From Carposina sasakii (Eukaryota; Arthropoda; Insecta; Lepidoptera; Carposinidae), in the NCBI GenBank assembly GCA_014607495.2, contig CP053169.1, forward strand, positions 3,286,001 through 3,350,000: a stretch of DNA of 64,000 nt, in the 5' to 3' direction. The position numbers and the translations under genes were made by a program. Below are positions 1-12,921 of the stretch, one piece after another. Positions within the stretch are counted from its first letter, which is position 1; each line of letters begins with the position of its first letter. The notes below the pieces were generated by a model. It did no database searches. It saw only the letters and a program-made list of their open reading frames with translations, and was not told where the DNA came from.

Positions 1-542
1 TGGTAAATAAATAATATGTTCAACAATAGAGCGATTGCCGTCCTCGAGATTTTGTATTCAGTGTTAAATTTAAAACATCAATAACCTCGCAGAACTAGAT
101 AGCTAAAATCATAAACAATAACGTTTGTTCTACGAGTTTTATCATTACTCAATACATTAATTGTCGTGACATTTGTAAGTCTATGTTCGAAAAACGAAGG
201 TATACGAAAAGGTTGACGCGCACAATCGCGCGCGCACCTGTGTTATCTACGAGTACAGACTTAAGAACATTCAGAGGTAATATTAAATTGATATTTATTT
301 TTGTATGAAAGTAAAATGTGGCAAATTATCAAAACTCGTAGAACAAATGTTGTTATTTATGATGGTGGCTACCTAGTCTTGCGAAGTTATAGATGTTTTA
401 AAATTAACCCTGTATACTAGAATTGTTTAGCGATTCGTCTTCGCCTTAATCTGTGCAGCGGAGTACCCGCAACGTAGGTAAGTACTGCACAGTCGAAACT
501 ACTGGAAGGCTTTTTTGTATGGAGCTTCACGTAGAGGTACGC

Positions 543-775
543 AATCCTACTAATAGGTAATATAAAGGCAAAAGTTTGTAAGTATGAATGGATGGATGGA
601 TGTTTGTTACTCTTTCACGTAAAAACGGCTTAAGCGATTTTAATAAAATTTGGTATGGAGTTAGCCGATACCCTTAGGCTACTTTTTATGCCAGGAAAAT
701 ATTTTATGCCGCATAATTTCGACATTTTGTTTTTTTCTGCAGTCCACGCGGACAAAGTCGCGGGCGTCCACTAGT
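543..775 (+). mobile_element. Lep1-like short Helitron-type repeat
   Basis: About 230 bp from ATCCTACTAATA through AAAGTTTGTAAGTATG, TCTTTCACGTAAAAACGGC and AATTTCGACATTTTG to CGCGGGCGTCCACTAGT. The layout and CTAGT end resemble the non-autonomous Helitron-like Lep1 family of Lepidoptera. An ATGG microsatellite lies inside. Confidence 0.65.
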
Positions 776-1005
776 AATTTAAATAAAATTTCTGGGGGCC
801 TTCGCTCAAACATTAGCCTACTCGTATCTTAGGTTAAAGTTGATGTTGTCACTATCTTGATCAAGCTTTTAGAGAAAGACAGCATCAACTTTATCCTTTA
901 GATACGCTATCTGACCATTGGAATAATCGACTCTATCGAAGGCTCTAGTAACAACTGAAAATCCATTAGATAAAATCTCTTCAAACGTCTCGGAGCCGTG
1001 AAACT

Positions 1006-1210
1006 TAAGGTATGATGCCGAGCTAAGCAGCACGCTGCACGGCTAGCCTTTTTAGTGCTGCCACTGCAGTGCTGCCGCGACATTGCTGCGCAGCTCGGAA
1101 TAATATACTCTCATATAAACCTGTAGACAATGTATGCGGACCAGTAATGCTGCAGCAGCAATGCAGCGGCGGCAGTGCAGCGTGCTGCTTAGCTCGGAAT
1201 CATACCTTTA
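1006..1210. mobile_element. 205-bp foldback MITE
   Basis: The 35-bp left arm from TAAGGTATGATGCCGAGCTA is inverted at the right (TAGCTCGGAATCATACC). The interior is CTGCTG/GCAGCAG-rich. Confidence 0.65.
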
Positions 1211-1738
1211 GGTACTCGTACTTACCTAATTCACATTCTTATGACTTTGGCTTGATGTTTTTATAGAATTATCCGGTTTTAATTTTCACGAATAGTTAAA
1301 TATGCAGTTCTTTCGATTTTATTCTGATTTGATTGATAGAGACTAAACTAAGCAAAAATTTTTTTCAAGATAATCACGAACTATTCCAGAGATTTCCTAA
1401 ATTGGCAGGTATGATCCTTAAGAATTAAAAAGGGAAGTCCTAAAGTTTATATCAACCAAATATCTAGTAGCCAATTTCCATAATTCATCTAGGGATCAGA
1501 ATTAGGTAGGACATGGATAAAAATAACAGTTTAAACTTTAGTTTTTATTAAAAAAAAAATGTCGTACGATAGAAAGTAAGAAATTTTCTTCAAATATCGT
1601 AGTGTCCGAGGCGCCCCGCTGCTGATGCTTTACGTTACCACGCCTTGTGTCATTATCTGAAAGTATGTAGATGATAAAATTAAAGAAAGCTCCAGTGACC
1701 AGGATGTTGGTCTTTTTTTGCGCAAAAAATTAGCATTG

Positions 1739-2010
1739 CCATCATCATCATCATCATCAGCCTATTGCAGTCCACTGCTGGACGTAGGCCTCCTCCAGGG
1801 CACGCCACAAGAACGCCATGGGGGGTATTTGCCCATAGTCACCACGCTGAGCAGGCGGGTTGGTGACCGCAGTTTGTATTTTGGACTATGTTGTCAACAC
1901 GGGAGGCGCTGCTGCCCACCTCCCGGAAACCCTTAATCGTCTCGTACGATACCCACGGGCAGATATGGTGTGGTACGAATTCTACTCTGCCGGCACCACG
2001 CGGCCTATAA
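1739..2010 (+). repeat. LINE 3'-end-like repeat (CTGCTGGACGTAGGCCTCC family)
   Basis: (CAT)n, then CAGTCCACTGCTGGACGTAG, CATAGTCACCACGCTGAGCA and TCGTACGATACCCACGGGCA. Related copies lie at 7370-7495, 26210-26510 (minus), 34555-34745, 38515-38800 and 40291-40365. A non-LTR element tail is likely. Confidence 0.55.
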
Positions 2011-2020
2011 ATAAATATAG

Positions 2021-2411
2021 TCGTACCACGCTAAGTTTGCAAAAGTCAAAATGTTGTAGCTTTTCAAATTTTGTAGTTGGGATCACTCACAAAGTGCGAA
2101 AAAATAGTCTTGATACTTCATTTGTTAAAAATTTTTTAGGAAGATCATAATACGACAATTTTAAGATTATGCCAGCGTACTCCCGCGACTTTGTCCGCGT
2201 GACATTATAGCCTATTATGTCATTTTGATGTACTTTTAAACTTAGCGATGTTATTACAATTTTGCATATTTACATATTGTTGAGTGTACGTACAAGGAAG
2301 GACACCTGTGGTCCTCGGTGGCGGTAAACTTTCCAACTTTGTGAGTGATCCAAAATACAAAATTTTAAAATCTACCACATATTGACTTTTGCAAACTTAG
2401 CGTGGCACGTC
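2021..2411. mobile_element. 390-bp foldback MITE
   Basis: CACGCTAAGTTTGCAAAAGT and about 55 bp more recur inverted at 2330-2411. A scrap of Lep1-like sequence (CCGCGACTTTGTCCGCGTG) lies between the arms. Confidence 0.6.
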
Positions 2412-2626
2412 TACATTTCATTTCGTGTAGGGTAAATTAGTTTTTAGGTTTATTTATATAAATGTAGATTTTAGTTAGTATTTTAATACAGTTAATGTTC
2501 AGGTATAATACATCCTATCTTTCATCCTACCTTTATGTATTAGTATAGGCATACATATACTCTATTACAAATAAATAAATATAAACGCTTTATATTGAAT
2601 GCATATGGATGTACCCTACCTCTCAC

Positions 2627-5600
2627 TCATTGGGTTCCAGCTAGCTCCACGGTGGTTATAGAATCGGCCTCAACTGAGATCACAGCTTGGGATTCGCCTA
2701 TGTTGATGGCAAGAGTTTTTGCTGAACTGGATCTGTAACGATAAAGAAGAGTTTGTATTTGTAACAAGTGCCAGAGAATTTTTGTTTGTTTTTTCCATTG
2801 ATAGAGTCGGAGCTGATACCAGAGATATACCTACATATTGTAATACCTATGTAGCGCCGGCCCGAAGTAAATTTTAGAATGATAGCGAAATCCAATTAGG
2901 CTAGCCTCTCCTGTTTGCTCCTAATAATATATACCTATATCTTTATCATTTAGGCGCCCTCTAGGATTTGGCGCCTGGAGCGACTGCTCCGTTCGCCGTA
3001 TGGGCGGGCCGGCCCTGTACCTATGCTCTGGAGAGCAATCGCGCTAAATAACACCGTCTTACCTTTCAACGGAACGTTTCTGGTTTTATGTTCATGGTTT
3101 TAGCTTTGAATTGGACTCTGTCCATTTGACAGCGAATCAGATATTTTCAGTCTCTCTTTTTAAAAAACGTTATCAAAATTTTGCGAGATGCATGTGCATA
3201 ACAACGTTTTAGTTGTATATAGTTAAATTTTGATAAAAACGTTCAACAATAGCGCGATTCCTGATCTGGTTTGTCATCACTGTAGTTACCTAAGATCGTG
3301 ATCATGTGTTGGATTCGAGGGTGTAGGGCCAGGTGGTGGACTAATAATTTGTTGAAAGTAAAACATATCTAATGCAATACTTACTTATTAAGCACGACCA
3401 CAACAATCGTCTCCCTCGGCGTCGAAAACGCAATATACTCGGCTCCAGAATTGGTAGTCTCAGTAACATTGATCCTCACTGAGCCTCGAGGTACGAATTT
3501 AGACATGTGGCCGATGACATAAAACAGTGGCTGCTTCACAAACTCCCCTGTTTCCTCGTACACCAGAATTGGGGAGTCCACGAAGTTGTCGATGTAGGTC
3601 GGACCTCCTTGTGGATTCAGACAAATATTCCAGTCTATCCATCCGACCACGTGATGATTGAGCACCTGAAATTACATGAATCTTAAACTGAACTCGAAGT
3701 TGAAGATCTTCTGAAGGAAGAAGTCATTTTGTTTCAACATTATTTACAGTATTCTAATAGGTACATATACGCGACATTACTGGGTGTAAGGTTTCCTGCT
3801 GAGTTTTCCAAGGCTAATAAACAATTTCATTTTATATATCTATCATTAAATATCATTATTTCAAATATTGTTGTAATACCAACTTTTTTATAGAGTTAAA
3901 AAGCATTGTACCTAAGTATATTGCCATTTACATAGTCTAATTAGCTGGTTTCGCAATTATGATTAGTTATTTTTATTGTTCTTAACATATCCGTTTTTAA
4001 CATCGTTACATCCTGTATATAGAAGTACAGAAATACGTACATCAATCATATCCGATACATATGAAGCAGCACGATCCCACGACCCTAATGCGACATGTTC
4101 TAGTAGTGGCACATATCCTGAAAAATAATACATATTAAAAATTTGCATTTGTGACATTATGAACGAAGTCTGTAGGCTAGTAAACAAAACGAGTAACGAA
4201 GGCCTCCCAGACATTGTAACACTTTCCACCGGCATTGGTTGGGTCAATCATCCGCTAAATGAAGGCTACAGAACTTTAAGAAACTTGCTGTCGCTCGTAA
4301 AGTTATAACATAGTCGAAGGCCCCTGTTTCTCTTTTTGTAGAAATTAGCTTTACTCGTATTACATAGAATATCATCAGCGGCACCTCTTTCTGCTGCAAG
4401 AGTCGACTAAAGAACTCAGCATTCTCTCACTTGATAAGCTAGCAACCTGTCACTATCATTTACACCTGTTCCTCGCTATGCTAACAAATAATGCAGTTCT
4501 CTCCATTTTAGAAATGTAGTGTAAGTAGTGACAGGTGGTCAGCCCATCGGCTACAAAACACCAAGACCCTTTTGTCCCTCTACTGACATGTACAGTATGA
4601 AAACAAGACTAAGTAACCTACGCAAGCCTCGGTATAGATGATGAATTTGCTGGGATACGCCTCGGCCACATCGGTGAGCATACTCGGCGGGGATACCGGG
4701 TCTAAGTACCAGTGTACCGCTATACCATCCATGTATTGTTCTGCATCTGGCTCGTAGGCTAGTGCCTGGAAAGTAGTAGAAATTAATCATAACTGCGAGT
4801 TCCCATAACAGAAAGTTACCAAGGGATTCGTCTTAATTCGCCTGCACGTTGTAAGAATACTTTACGACTCTGCCAATTATATTTTTTTATAACTAAATAT
4901 TTACACACTTCACTAAACATAACCTAGTCTCACAAGAAGATCCTTAAAGTATTATTTCCTGGGTAACTAATAAGCAATGGTATATATAAATAACTATAGA
5001 ACGAAAGATCCATGAGTCGGAAACAAACATCGATATTAATTATATCAAAGTTTTCGGGATTCGAACCCAGGACATATGGCATCGCAAGCAGAGCCACAAC
5101 CGAACTACACCAATCGGCCGTCAACTACAAAATTAATATAACTACCTAGCTGAAGAGAAGAGAAAACTTACCGTATTGACGAATAATGGCAGAGATGCTC
5201 TCTGGTCATCGTGACCGAGGATCTTTACATCGCGAAGTGTAGAGTTCTTGATAGCAGGTCCCAGGTATTTTCCAATCCACTTTCCCTGAACATATAATAA
5301 ATTAGTAGGTAGGTAACTCTGCCTTTAGGCAAATTAAAATAGCTTTGCAGCAAACGCGGTCTAAATTCTTTGTTATGACTTTAACTGACTAAGTACTACT
5401 TGAACTAAACAACGAATTTTTTTAACGCCTACTATAGTTTAGCGTTTTAGGACAAAGGTCGTTCGCAAAGATTTTAGGGTACCTAAGTTTCTCTCCATTG
5501 ATTACCTAAATAGTATACCTACCTGAATTGTCATCACACGTATATGGATAGTTTCATTATTACTATAGTTTCAATAACTCACCATATTTTTGGGCGTCCA

Positions 5601-8600
5601 TCCCATGTCATTCAAATCAAAGACTTTCGCTGGAACCAAGCCATCGGCGGGCTCATTGGATGTGGTCACCGCCCAGATTTCAATACCTTCATTCTGATAT
5701 GCCTCAATGAATCTAAGAAAATAAACAAGACACAAGTAACTATAGGACGACCAAAAGTCTCTACTCCATACATATAAAATGCATTGTTCTGAATGACTAA
5801 CGCATCAACGGTACAGACTAAACCGCTAATACCTACCTACTAGGGACCAGAAAATTAAAGGATGTGCTCTTTGTATGACTTAGGCATCCGATTAAAAAAA
5901 GATTTCGCGATATTTCTATTGGAACGGGACACATAGGACCTAAAGTTAAGTCAAGTTGACATGGTACATGAAGTCAAGGAAACACTTCGGGGCTTGAAAC
6001 ATGTTGACCTCAGGATCCCACAAGACTATTATAATTTCCTAGAGAGTATACCAAAAACTTACTTCATATGATACAAGGCGTAGGTCTCATAGTATTCGTC
6101 CAATAGATGGCTGACGCCAGTATAATCCTTGTTGGACTTCATCCATGTAGGTGGTGACCAGCATGTGCTCACTATGTGCACCGGTTTCACTGCAGCTTCC
6201 ATAATTTTGTTGATCAGCGGAATCTAAGAAAGATAAACCACAACGGTAATGGAACTGCTAGATTAGGTTTTCAGAGTTGTTGTGGGAGATTGGAGAAAAC
6301 AGTCTTGCTTATAACTAATAGTCAGCTCGTAATCAAAAAGCTAGGGTAAAATTAATGCATTGTAGAGTTTTTCAACAGCCGTAAATGCACTTCTTACCTA
6401 CATCAATACAGATACAGAAGGTGTTTAAACACATAAATCACATTTGTCAAATAAGCACAAGCTATTTACCGGGATAGATATACTCGTAAGTATTCCTTGT
6501 AAAGACCCTCTCATATACAGGATGATTTTTGGTCGTCAACGTTCCCGAAAACTACGGAATCTCCTCGTCATCACGATCATATTTCTCCATGGAAGCATAC
6601 CTGGGAAGTGTCCGGTTTCCAAAATATTAGGGTCCAAAGTTGAGTAAATAGACTGCGTTTTTCTGCATAAATGCACATAGACGCGTGTAGCAAGATTTTT
6701 TCACGAAAAATAGTTAATATCTGTCTATAAAAAAGTACAACATAAACACTAGACACTATAAATTTCGCCCGATCAAGTAATTTAAAAAAAAATCTAAAAA
6801 AAAAAAAATTTCCCAGCATTTTTTTTGGCATAAACTTACTTTATTTGATGTATAGAGTACGTACCCTTCGTTAACGGTGGCCACAAAAAACACCCTGTAT
6901 ATGTAAGCCAATAACCATGACATGGTATATAGCCAATAGGGCTATTTCATTACGGTATTTAACATACTATCCATCCAAACATTGAATATCATAACATTCT
7001 AAGCTATCAAACAAATTACCTTATACTCAAAATCTTCATACGCCAATGTGAAATTGGACAAATACGTGTCGCCTACGGGATATTCGTTGTAGGCATACGC
7101 ATGCGTGGAGAAATCCGTACCTCCGATTGGTACACGCAGCATGCTGTACTCAATGCCATGGTCACTGAAATAAGATCTGAAAAAAAACGATTAAGATTTT
7201 AAAAGAAAACTTCTTTGTATTGTAAAATTAGTTCCCCCAGCGCTCAGCTCAGTATTTTGAAATTTTTTAAAAAGCATAACGAAATAAATAATACCCAAAG
7301 CTGGGGTATTGGGCGGTCATAAATATATGACCCTGTGAAAATTGACACAAAATATTTGTTGGATCAATCATACATCATCATCAGCCTATTGCAGTCTACT
7401 GCTGGACTTAGGCCTCCCCCAGGGCACGCCACAAGTCTGCCATGGGGGGTATTTGCCCATAGTCACCACGCTGGGCAGGCGGGTTGGTGACCGAATCATA
7501 CATAATGGAGTTAAAAGGTACAAAAAGACACATTACGCCAAGTTTTCAAATAACTGACTACCTACACCTATAAGTCTCTAGCATTATAGCTAGTTTGTGT
7601 GGATATATTTATAGGGTTAGGAAAAAACAAATATTACTCGATAAATTTCTCTTGCGCTGCCAAGGGTAGGCTCTTCACGTTGATCCCCGCAGCGTCGGTG
7701 ACTGCACCTCCAAAGCCCTCAATAGTCTGATACTTGATGTCAGGGTCGAGTTCTAGTTGTATCTCAGCTGATGTTACTGTAACATAGAATAGAATAATTT
7801 TTATTACAAAATTACACATACACGGACAGAAACAACATAGAACAAGACAATAGAAATAGCTACAATCGAAAGTAGTAGGTAGACAGGTAGGAGCAGATAT
7901 TTTAAGAACAATTAAAAAGAAAAACTGTGCACCCTATTTGGAGCCCGGCGTCACGTCCCGTGTACGTGCAACCGCCAAACATCTTACAAATATTATAAAA
8001 GCGATAGTTTGTGAGTATGGATGGATGTTTGTTACGAGTACTCTTTCACGTAAAAAACGTCTGGAGCGATTTAGGTATATAGTCTGGATTAACACATAGG
8101 CTACTTTTTATCCTGGGAAAATATTTTTATCCCGGATAATTTCGACGTTTTGTTTTCTCTGCAGTCCACGCGGACGAAGTCGCGGGCGTCCACTGGTTCA
8201 TACATATTTACACGGCTGTGGTCCCAAAATGAAGCCAGAAATGCAAGATCAGGAAGGAGATTCTTACAGCCACGTTTAGCATAGCGGGGTCAGATGTTAG
8301 GACAAGTTGCTAGCTCATCGACTAAGGGAACACTGCTGTATTCCTTAGTAGTCTCTTACTATATGCACAGAAGGAGATGCAACTGAGGTATTCTAGTAAA
8401 ACCACGCATCAGAACAGGCAATGTTACTAACTCAAGAGCAAGGATATCCCACAGTATCGTTTAGTACTCGTATAGTGGGAACGCATTTAAAAGATCTGCA
8501 GTGACGAGTTGCTAACTAATCGCCTGAGATGGGTAGTAAAATATTTCAAACACGTGGTCTCTAGAATAGATACCTACTAAGCTATTTATATTATAACTAC

Positions 8601-11131
8601 ATTATAACTAATGCTTACATAGTTGTTCTTCTAGAGATCCATTGGTTTTCGAGAAACGTAACCCAGCCTGAAAATAAAATTTTATTTATTTATTTCTCCC
8701 TTATCACCATCATTATAGGCAGATAGCGCAAGTAGTGATATAAAAATAGCTAAATAAATAAAAATAGCTTATTACTTAATTTCATATACAGGATGTTTTT
8801 TTGTGGCCACCTTTAACGAAGGGTGCGTACTCTATACATAAAATAAAGTAAGTTTATGTCAAAAAAAATGCTGGGAATTTTTTTTTTTTTTTAATTTTTT
8901 TTTTTATTTACTTGATCTGGCTAAATTTATAGTGTCTAGTGTTTGTGCTAGTTTTATCATAGACAGATATCAATAATTTTTCGTGAAAAAATCTTGATAC
9001 GCGCGTCTATGTGCATTTATAGTCTACTTAACTTTGGACCCTAATATCTTGGGAACCAGAGACTTCCCAGGTATGCTTCCATGGAGAAAAATGATCGTGA
9101 TGATAAGGAGATTCCGTAGTTTTCGGGAACGTTGACGACAAAAAATCATCCTGTATAGGTATATAAATTACGTAAATCAGGCAGCTATGTAAAAGTTAGG
9201 ATATCAAATCACTGTTGAACTATAAGCCAAAGGCGCAATGCAAGAAGTTTGGAAGCACGTCAATACGAAACTTCATATTTTGTAGTTGGTTGGCAGCGGG
9301 GTAGCGAGGTATGGCGATCTTTATTTTCATCGACCATAGCTAAGATGCTATCAATCAATAGCAATTTTAATAATATCTCAATATGGGTTCGCCCACCACC
9401 GGGCCCTACACCCTCCACTGACCCTCGGATCTGATAACTCATAACTGCGAAAACAAGCACTTGCACTGCCTACGATCGCCACAAGAAACCAGATCTGAGC
9501 ACCCAGCATACCTAGGATCTGGTTTTTTGTGGAACCATATTGAGCCCATATTGAGATATTATTAAAATATCTGAGAGACTAAAATAATTAAATATCAGTG
9601 AATGTTTGAACTTCCGAATTGTAACGCCTAAAACAATTTCATTAATAATATCTACTAAACTTGTCGAGTTTCAGAGTATCAAAACATTTCATCTGTTTAT
9701 ATCTGATACAAAAGATAGCCTATTACGAGTATACAATTGACTGTTCTCAATTTCACTTAATTACCTTGGAAGACGTGTATACCACATATCCGTTGTTATA
9801 TACCGGGTCCCGAGTCACATCGTCACAGTAGGTAGAGTTACAAACACACAGCACTGAACGACCGGGCACTTCCCGCGCCGCGCACTCTTTATCTGCAAAA
9901 AAAGTAAAATAATTCCAGTCCCGCCCAGGTTCCCATGCACAATGGAATGGAACAAGAAAATGTTGTAAATAAATAGGTATAATCAAAATAAAAATATTGT
10001 TCAATGGAACTATTTTGTGTAAATAAATAATGAATAATAATACACACACTTCACGACACATTAAGTTAGACCCACGTTAAGATCCTTTAAGATCTTTCTT
10101 TCCACAATAAGGTCTTGTGTCGTGGCTGCTAAGCAACGGTATATAAATAAATACATAGATAATTATAGAAACATGACTCGAAAACCAATATTCATCATAT
10201 CGATGTTTGCACCATAGGTTTGCACCTACCGAGATTCAAACCCAGGACCTATGTAATCTAATTACCTATGCCGATACATACTGAAATACAAGCATTATTA
10301 TTTTTAAAAGACACCATTGCGCCGACTCTACCTATACAGGCTGTTTTTTGGTCGTCAACGTTCCCGAATACTACGGAATCTATCCATCATCACGATCATT
10401 TTTCTCCATGGAAGCATACCGACCTGGGAAGTGACTGGTTCCCAAGATATTAGGGTCCAAAGTTGAGTAAATAGACTCGTATTTTTACATAAATGCACAT
10501 AGAAGTGTGTTATAACATTTTTTCACGAAAAATAATTTAAATCTGGATATAAGAAAACTACCACAAACACTAGATGCTATAAACTCGATCAAATAATTTT
10601 TAAAAAAATTACATAGTTACCCGACAATTTTTTTGGCATAAACTTACTTCATTTTAATGTAAATAAAGTACGTACCTACCGTCCGTAAAGGGGTGGCAAT
10701 AAGAAAAAACCTGTATATATTATTGTAAAGGAATAAAAGTAAGTAGATGATTATGAGCAATTTAATTATGAGCTAATTTTATACTTATTGTTTACCTTTC
10801 TTCTGGCGGATTTCACAATTAGAATTGTAATGGCGTATTTTTTGTTAGTAGCTAGGTATGTAAATGCATTATATTATAAGCGGTATATCGCAATTTTTTT
10901 GGGTACTGACCTAGGAATAACGTTAGTAATAAAAAAAATTCTACACCAGAATTATTATTTGGTTAGAGAGGGTCTCTACCGAGGGTCTTCTGCACCGTTT
11001 AAACAATATATATTGCTATAAAAATATTACCTCTAGCTAATACTACCTAAATGATTGGAAATATTACCTTTTAGGCTATGGGTTCCAACGAACGCGAGAA
11101 ATCCAAACAATATGCCAATGTAGAGATTCAT
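2627..11131 (-). CDS. GBA1: Lysosomal acid beta-glucosidase (glucosylceramidase), copy 1
   Basis: Glycoside hydrolase family 30 enzyme that cleaves glucosylceramide to glucose and ceramide in the lysosome. Twelve exons (transcript order): 11068-11131, 9765-9892, 8619-8667, 7638-7776, 7020-7176, 6063-6223, 5583-5712, 5172-5285, 4618-4765, 4041-4117, 3385-3665, 2627-2732. Phases agree throughout and give 517 residues, close to the roughly 500-540 of the family. Exon 1 encodes a signal peptide (MNLYIGILFGFLAFVGTHSL). Further landmarks are the N-terminal cysteine block VLCVCNSTYC, FGGAVTDA, acid/base E253 in SNEP, HWYLD at 332-336, nucleophile E360 in YTEAC, VVGWIDWN and a C-terminal beta-domain. 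The ninth donor is the unusual GTTACT; it is required to keep phase and the conserved EACVG. Its paralogue lies upstream at 19.7-28.7 kb. The family assignment is certain; exon edges come from reading splice sites. Confidence 0.93.
2852..3017. mobile_element. 166-bp hAT-like MITE with 8-bp target duplication
   Basis: Inverted ends TAGCGCCGGCCCG and CGGGCCGGCCCTG, flanked by perfect direct TACCTATG at 2844-2851 and 3018-3025. The 8-bp duplication and CAGGGCCGG-type terminus fit hAT. In the last intron of glucosidase copy 1. Confidence 0.75.
4903..5122 (-). mobile_element. SINE family B copy
   Basis: Inverted copy with GGGATTCGAACCCAGGAC and CTACACCAATCGGCCGTC. In intron 8 of glucosidase copy 1. 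Confidence 0.7.
6518..6897 (-). mobile_element. TA-flanked CAGGRTG MITE, copy
   Basis: About 380 bp between TA dinucleotides, with ends CAGGATGATTTTTGG and its inverse AAAAAACACCCTG. The internal text TGGACCCTAATATTTTGGAA and the A/T-rich run are shared with the other copies listed here. Confidence 0.65.
7370..7495 (+). repeat. LINE-tail-like repeat copy
   Basis: CAGTCTACTGCTGGACTTAG through GGGCAGGCGGGTTGGTGACC. Intron 4 of glucosidase copy 1. Confidence 0.55.
7983..8197 (+). mobile_element. Lep1-like Helitron-type repeat
   Basis: Another copy of the family at 543-775, in an intron of glucosidase copy 1, ending GCGGGCGTCCACTGGT. Confidence 0.6.
8789..9153 (+). mobile_element. TA-flanked CAGGRTG MITE, copy
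   Basis: Starts CAGGATGTTTTTTTGTGGCC and ends AAAAATCATCCTG, flanked by TA. In intron 2 of glucosidase copy 1. Confidence 0.65.
10041..10260 (-). repeat. SINE family B copy, head truncated
   Basis: Inverted body with AAGGTCTTGTGTCGTGGC and GAGATTCAAACCCAGGAC. Intron 1 of glucosidase copy 1. Confidence 0.6.
10337..10713 (-). mobile_element. TA-flanked CAGGRTG MITE, copy
   Basis: Inverted copy in intron 1 of glucosidase copy 1. The right end is eroded (AAAAAACCTG). Confidence 0.6.
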
Positions 11132-11577
11132 ACTGTAGGTTTTAGTTGAGATGAGATCCTCTAAAATCAAAAAATAGATTGAAAAATAGACATAAAAATA
11201 TAACTTTTTTCTGGAACTTGGTAAATATTTTAATTAACTACACTCACCAAGAAAAATTACTTCACACGACTGCCTATTTTCTATTACTTTCACGGTAATA
11301 ACTGCCTTAAAATTATTAATTTCAAAACAATATTAACTCAATAAACTCCAATTATTTTATCCTACCATGTATTATTATAATTTTCAAAGTAGAAACAATT
11401 AATTAATTGGTAGCCTTAGTAATACTGTTACGTTAGAAATTATGAGCTATTTAAATAGGTTCTATTTGTAAAATAACGTAAAATTATAACACGCTTTATC
11501 AATAAGAAACGCAATGAAGAGCGAGTTGATTTTGTTTGTTGGATTCCGCAGTATAAAAGATTCTGTTATCATGTGTA

Positions 11578-11951
11578 CAGGGTGTTTTTTTGTGGCCACC
11601 TTTTACGAAGGGTACGTATTCTATACATGAAATAAAGTAAGTATATGCCAAAAAAAATGCTGGGAATTTTTTTTTTTTTTTTATTTAAATTCCTTGATCG
11701 TGCGAAATTTATAGTGTCTAGTGTTTATGTTAGTTTTTTTATAGACAGATATTAATTATTTTTCGTGAAAAAATCCTGCTACGCGCGTCTATGTGCATTT
11801 ATGCAGAAAAACGCAGTCTATTTACTCAACTTTGGACCCTAATATTTTGGAAACCAGACACTTCCCAGGTATGCTTCCATGGAAAAAAATGATCGTGATG
11901 ATGAGGAGATACCGTAGTTTTCGGGAACGTTGACGACTAAAAATCATCCTG
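11578..11951 (+). mobile_element. TA-flanked CAGGRTG MITE, copy
   Basis: Upstream of glucosidase copy 1, 447 bp from its start codon. Starts CAGGGTGTTTTTTTGTGGCC and ends AAAAATCATCCTG. Confidence 0.65.
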
Positions 11952-12261
11952 TATACTCATATACTGGGTGTAAAAAGACAAATTTGTTCTTTTAATACCT
12001 CGTATTCTTTGTAACATCACGATAATTTTTTTCTATGGAAGTATCCCTGGAAAACCACGGGTTTTCAAGATATTAGAGGTCCAAAGTTACATTAATATTA
12101 TAATTTTTTTACATAAATCCATCTGAAATCGGTTAAGTAACATTTTTTTCAAAGATACCATGTCAAAATGTTAGTTTTGTAATTACATTTGTACTTTGAG
12201 CATCAAACGAATACATTACTTGCAATAAAATGACAGCATTTTTTCATAATTTAAACATATA

Positions 12262-12399
12262 CATAAAGTGGGTGATGTCAACAACATCAGTTACGCTGAC
12301 GATATGATGCTGCTGGAACCGACAGCTGGTGGAGCAAAGGACATGCTGAAGGTGTGTGAGTCATATGCAGCGAGACACGGACTTGATTATAATATTAAT
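12262..12399 (+). pseudogene. Non-LTR retrotransposon reverse transcriptase fragment
   Basis: A short reading frame contains ISYADDMMLLEP followed by LKVCESYAARHGLDYN. This is the YADD catalytic motif region of a LINE reverse transcriptase and its downstream helix. About 45 residues are recognisable, and beyond that the frame becomes noise. It is a dead fragment with no flanking LINE domains. Confidence 0.75.
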
Positions 12400-12921
12400 T
12401 ATTTAGGGAAAATCCGACGACAGAATTTTGACCCAGTGTCACGACTAATACTTCTCAATCTCAAATACGACAATCCTAAGCTCTAGAGCGTGTTAGAGTA
12501 ATATGCATACACTCAAAAAAAACACAACAGTCTTTCTGGCGCAGTTGGTTAAAAATGTGGGTGCATGTGGCATATGTTCTATGGGGTCGCCGGTGTAAAC
12601 TGAGAACTTCGAATAAAGTGACAATTAAGGTAACCCAATTTTATACCTCCGCCATGTAACATCGATTTCCATCGACATTCATAGTCGCAACTCTCCCATG
12701 AATAGCGGTTTGCAATTCAGCACGTAACTTGATGATCGCGCGTAAATGAAGCCTTCTTAGCGAAGTCTATCGATTCGATCGAGAAATAAATAAAAAATAA
12801 TGTTAATTCATCTATGGTTCCATATGTGATATGTCTGTTCACTAACGTGCAAATATATGGATTTCAAGCCGTACAATATTCATAGAAATAATACATACAT
12901 ATCTACTTTATCTCCACATCT

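Larger units (their letters stand above)
1..2626. other. Gene-free left flank, 3' of glucosidase copy 1
   Basis: No coding signal. Holds a Lep1-like repeat, two foldback MITEs, a LINE-tail-like repeat and, at about 830-905, a small hairpin AAGTTGATGTTGTC/GACAGCATCAACTT that recurs diverged near 19540-19580. Confidence 0.6.

Noticed and set aside
1718..2150. Plus-strand ORFs of 72 and 96 residues
   Set aside because: They fall in a LINE-tail-like repeat and a foldback element, with no protein resemblance.
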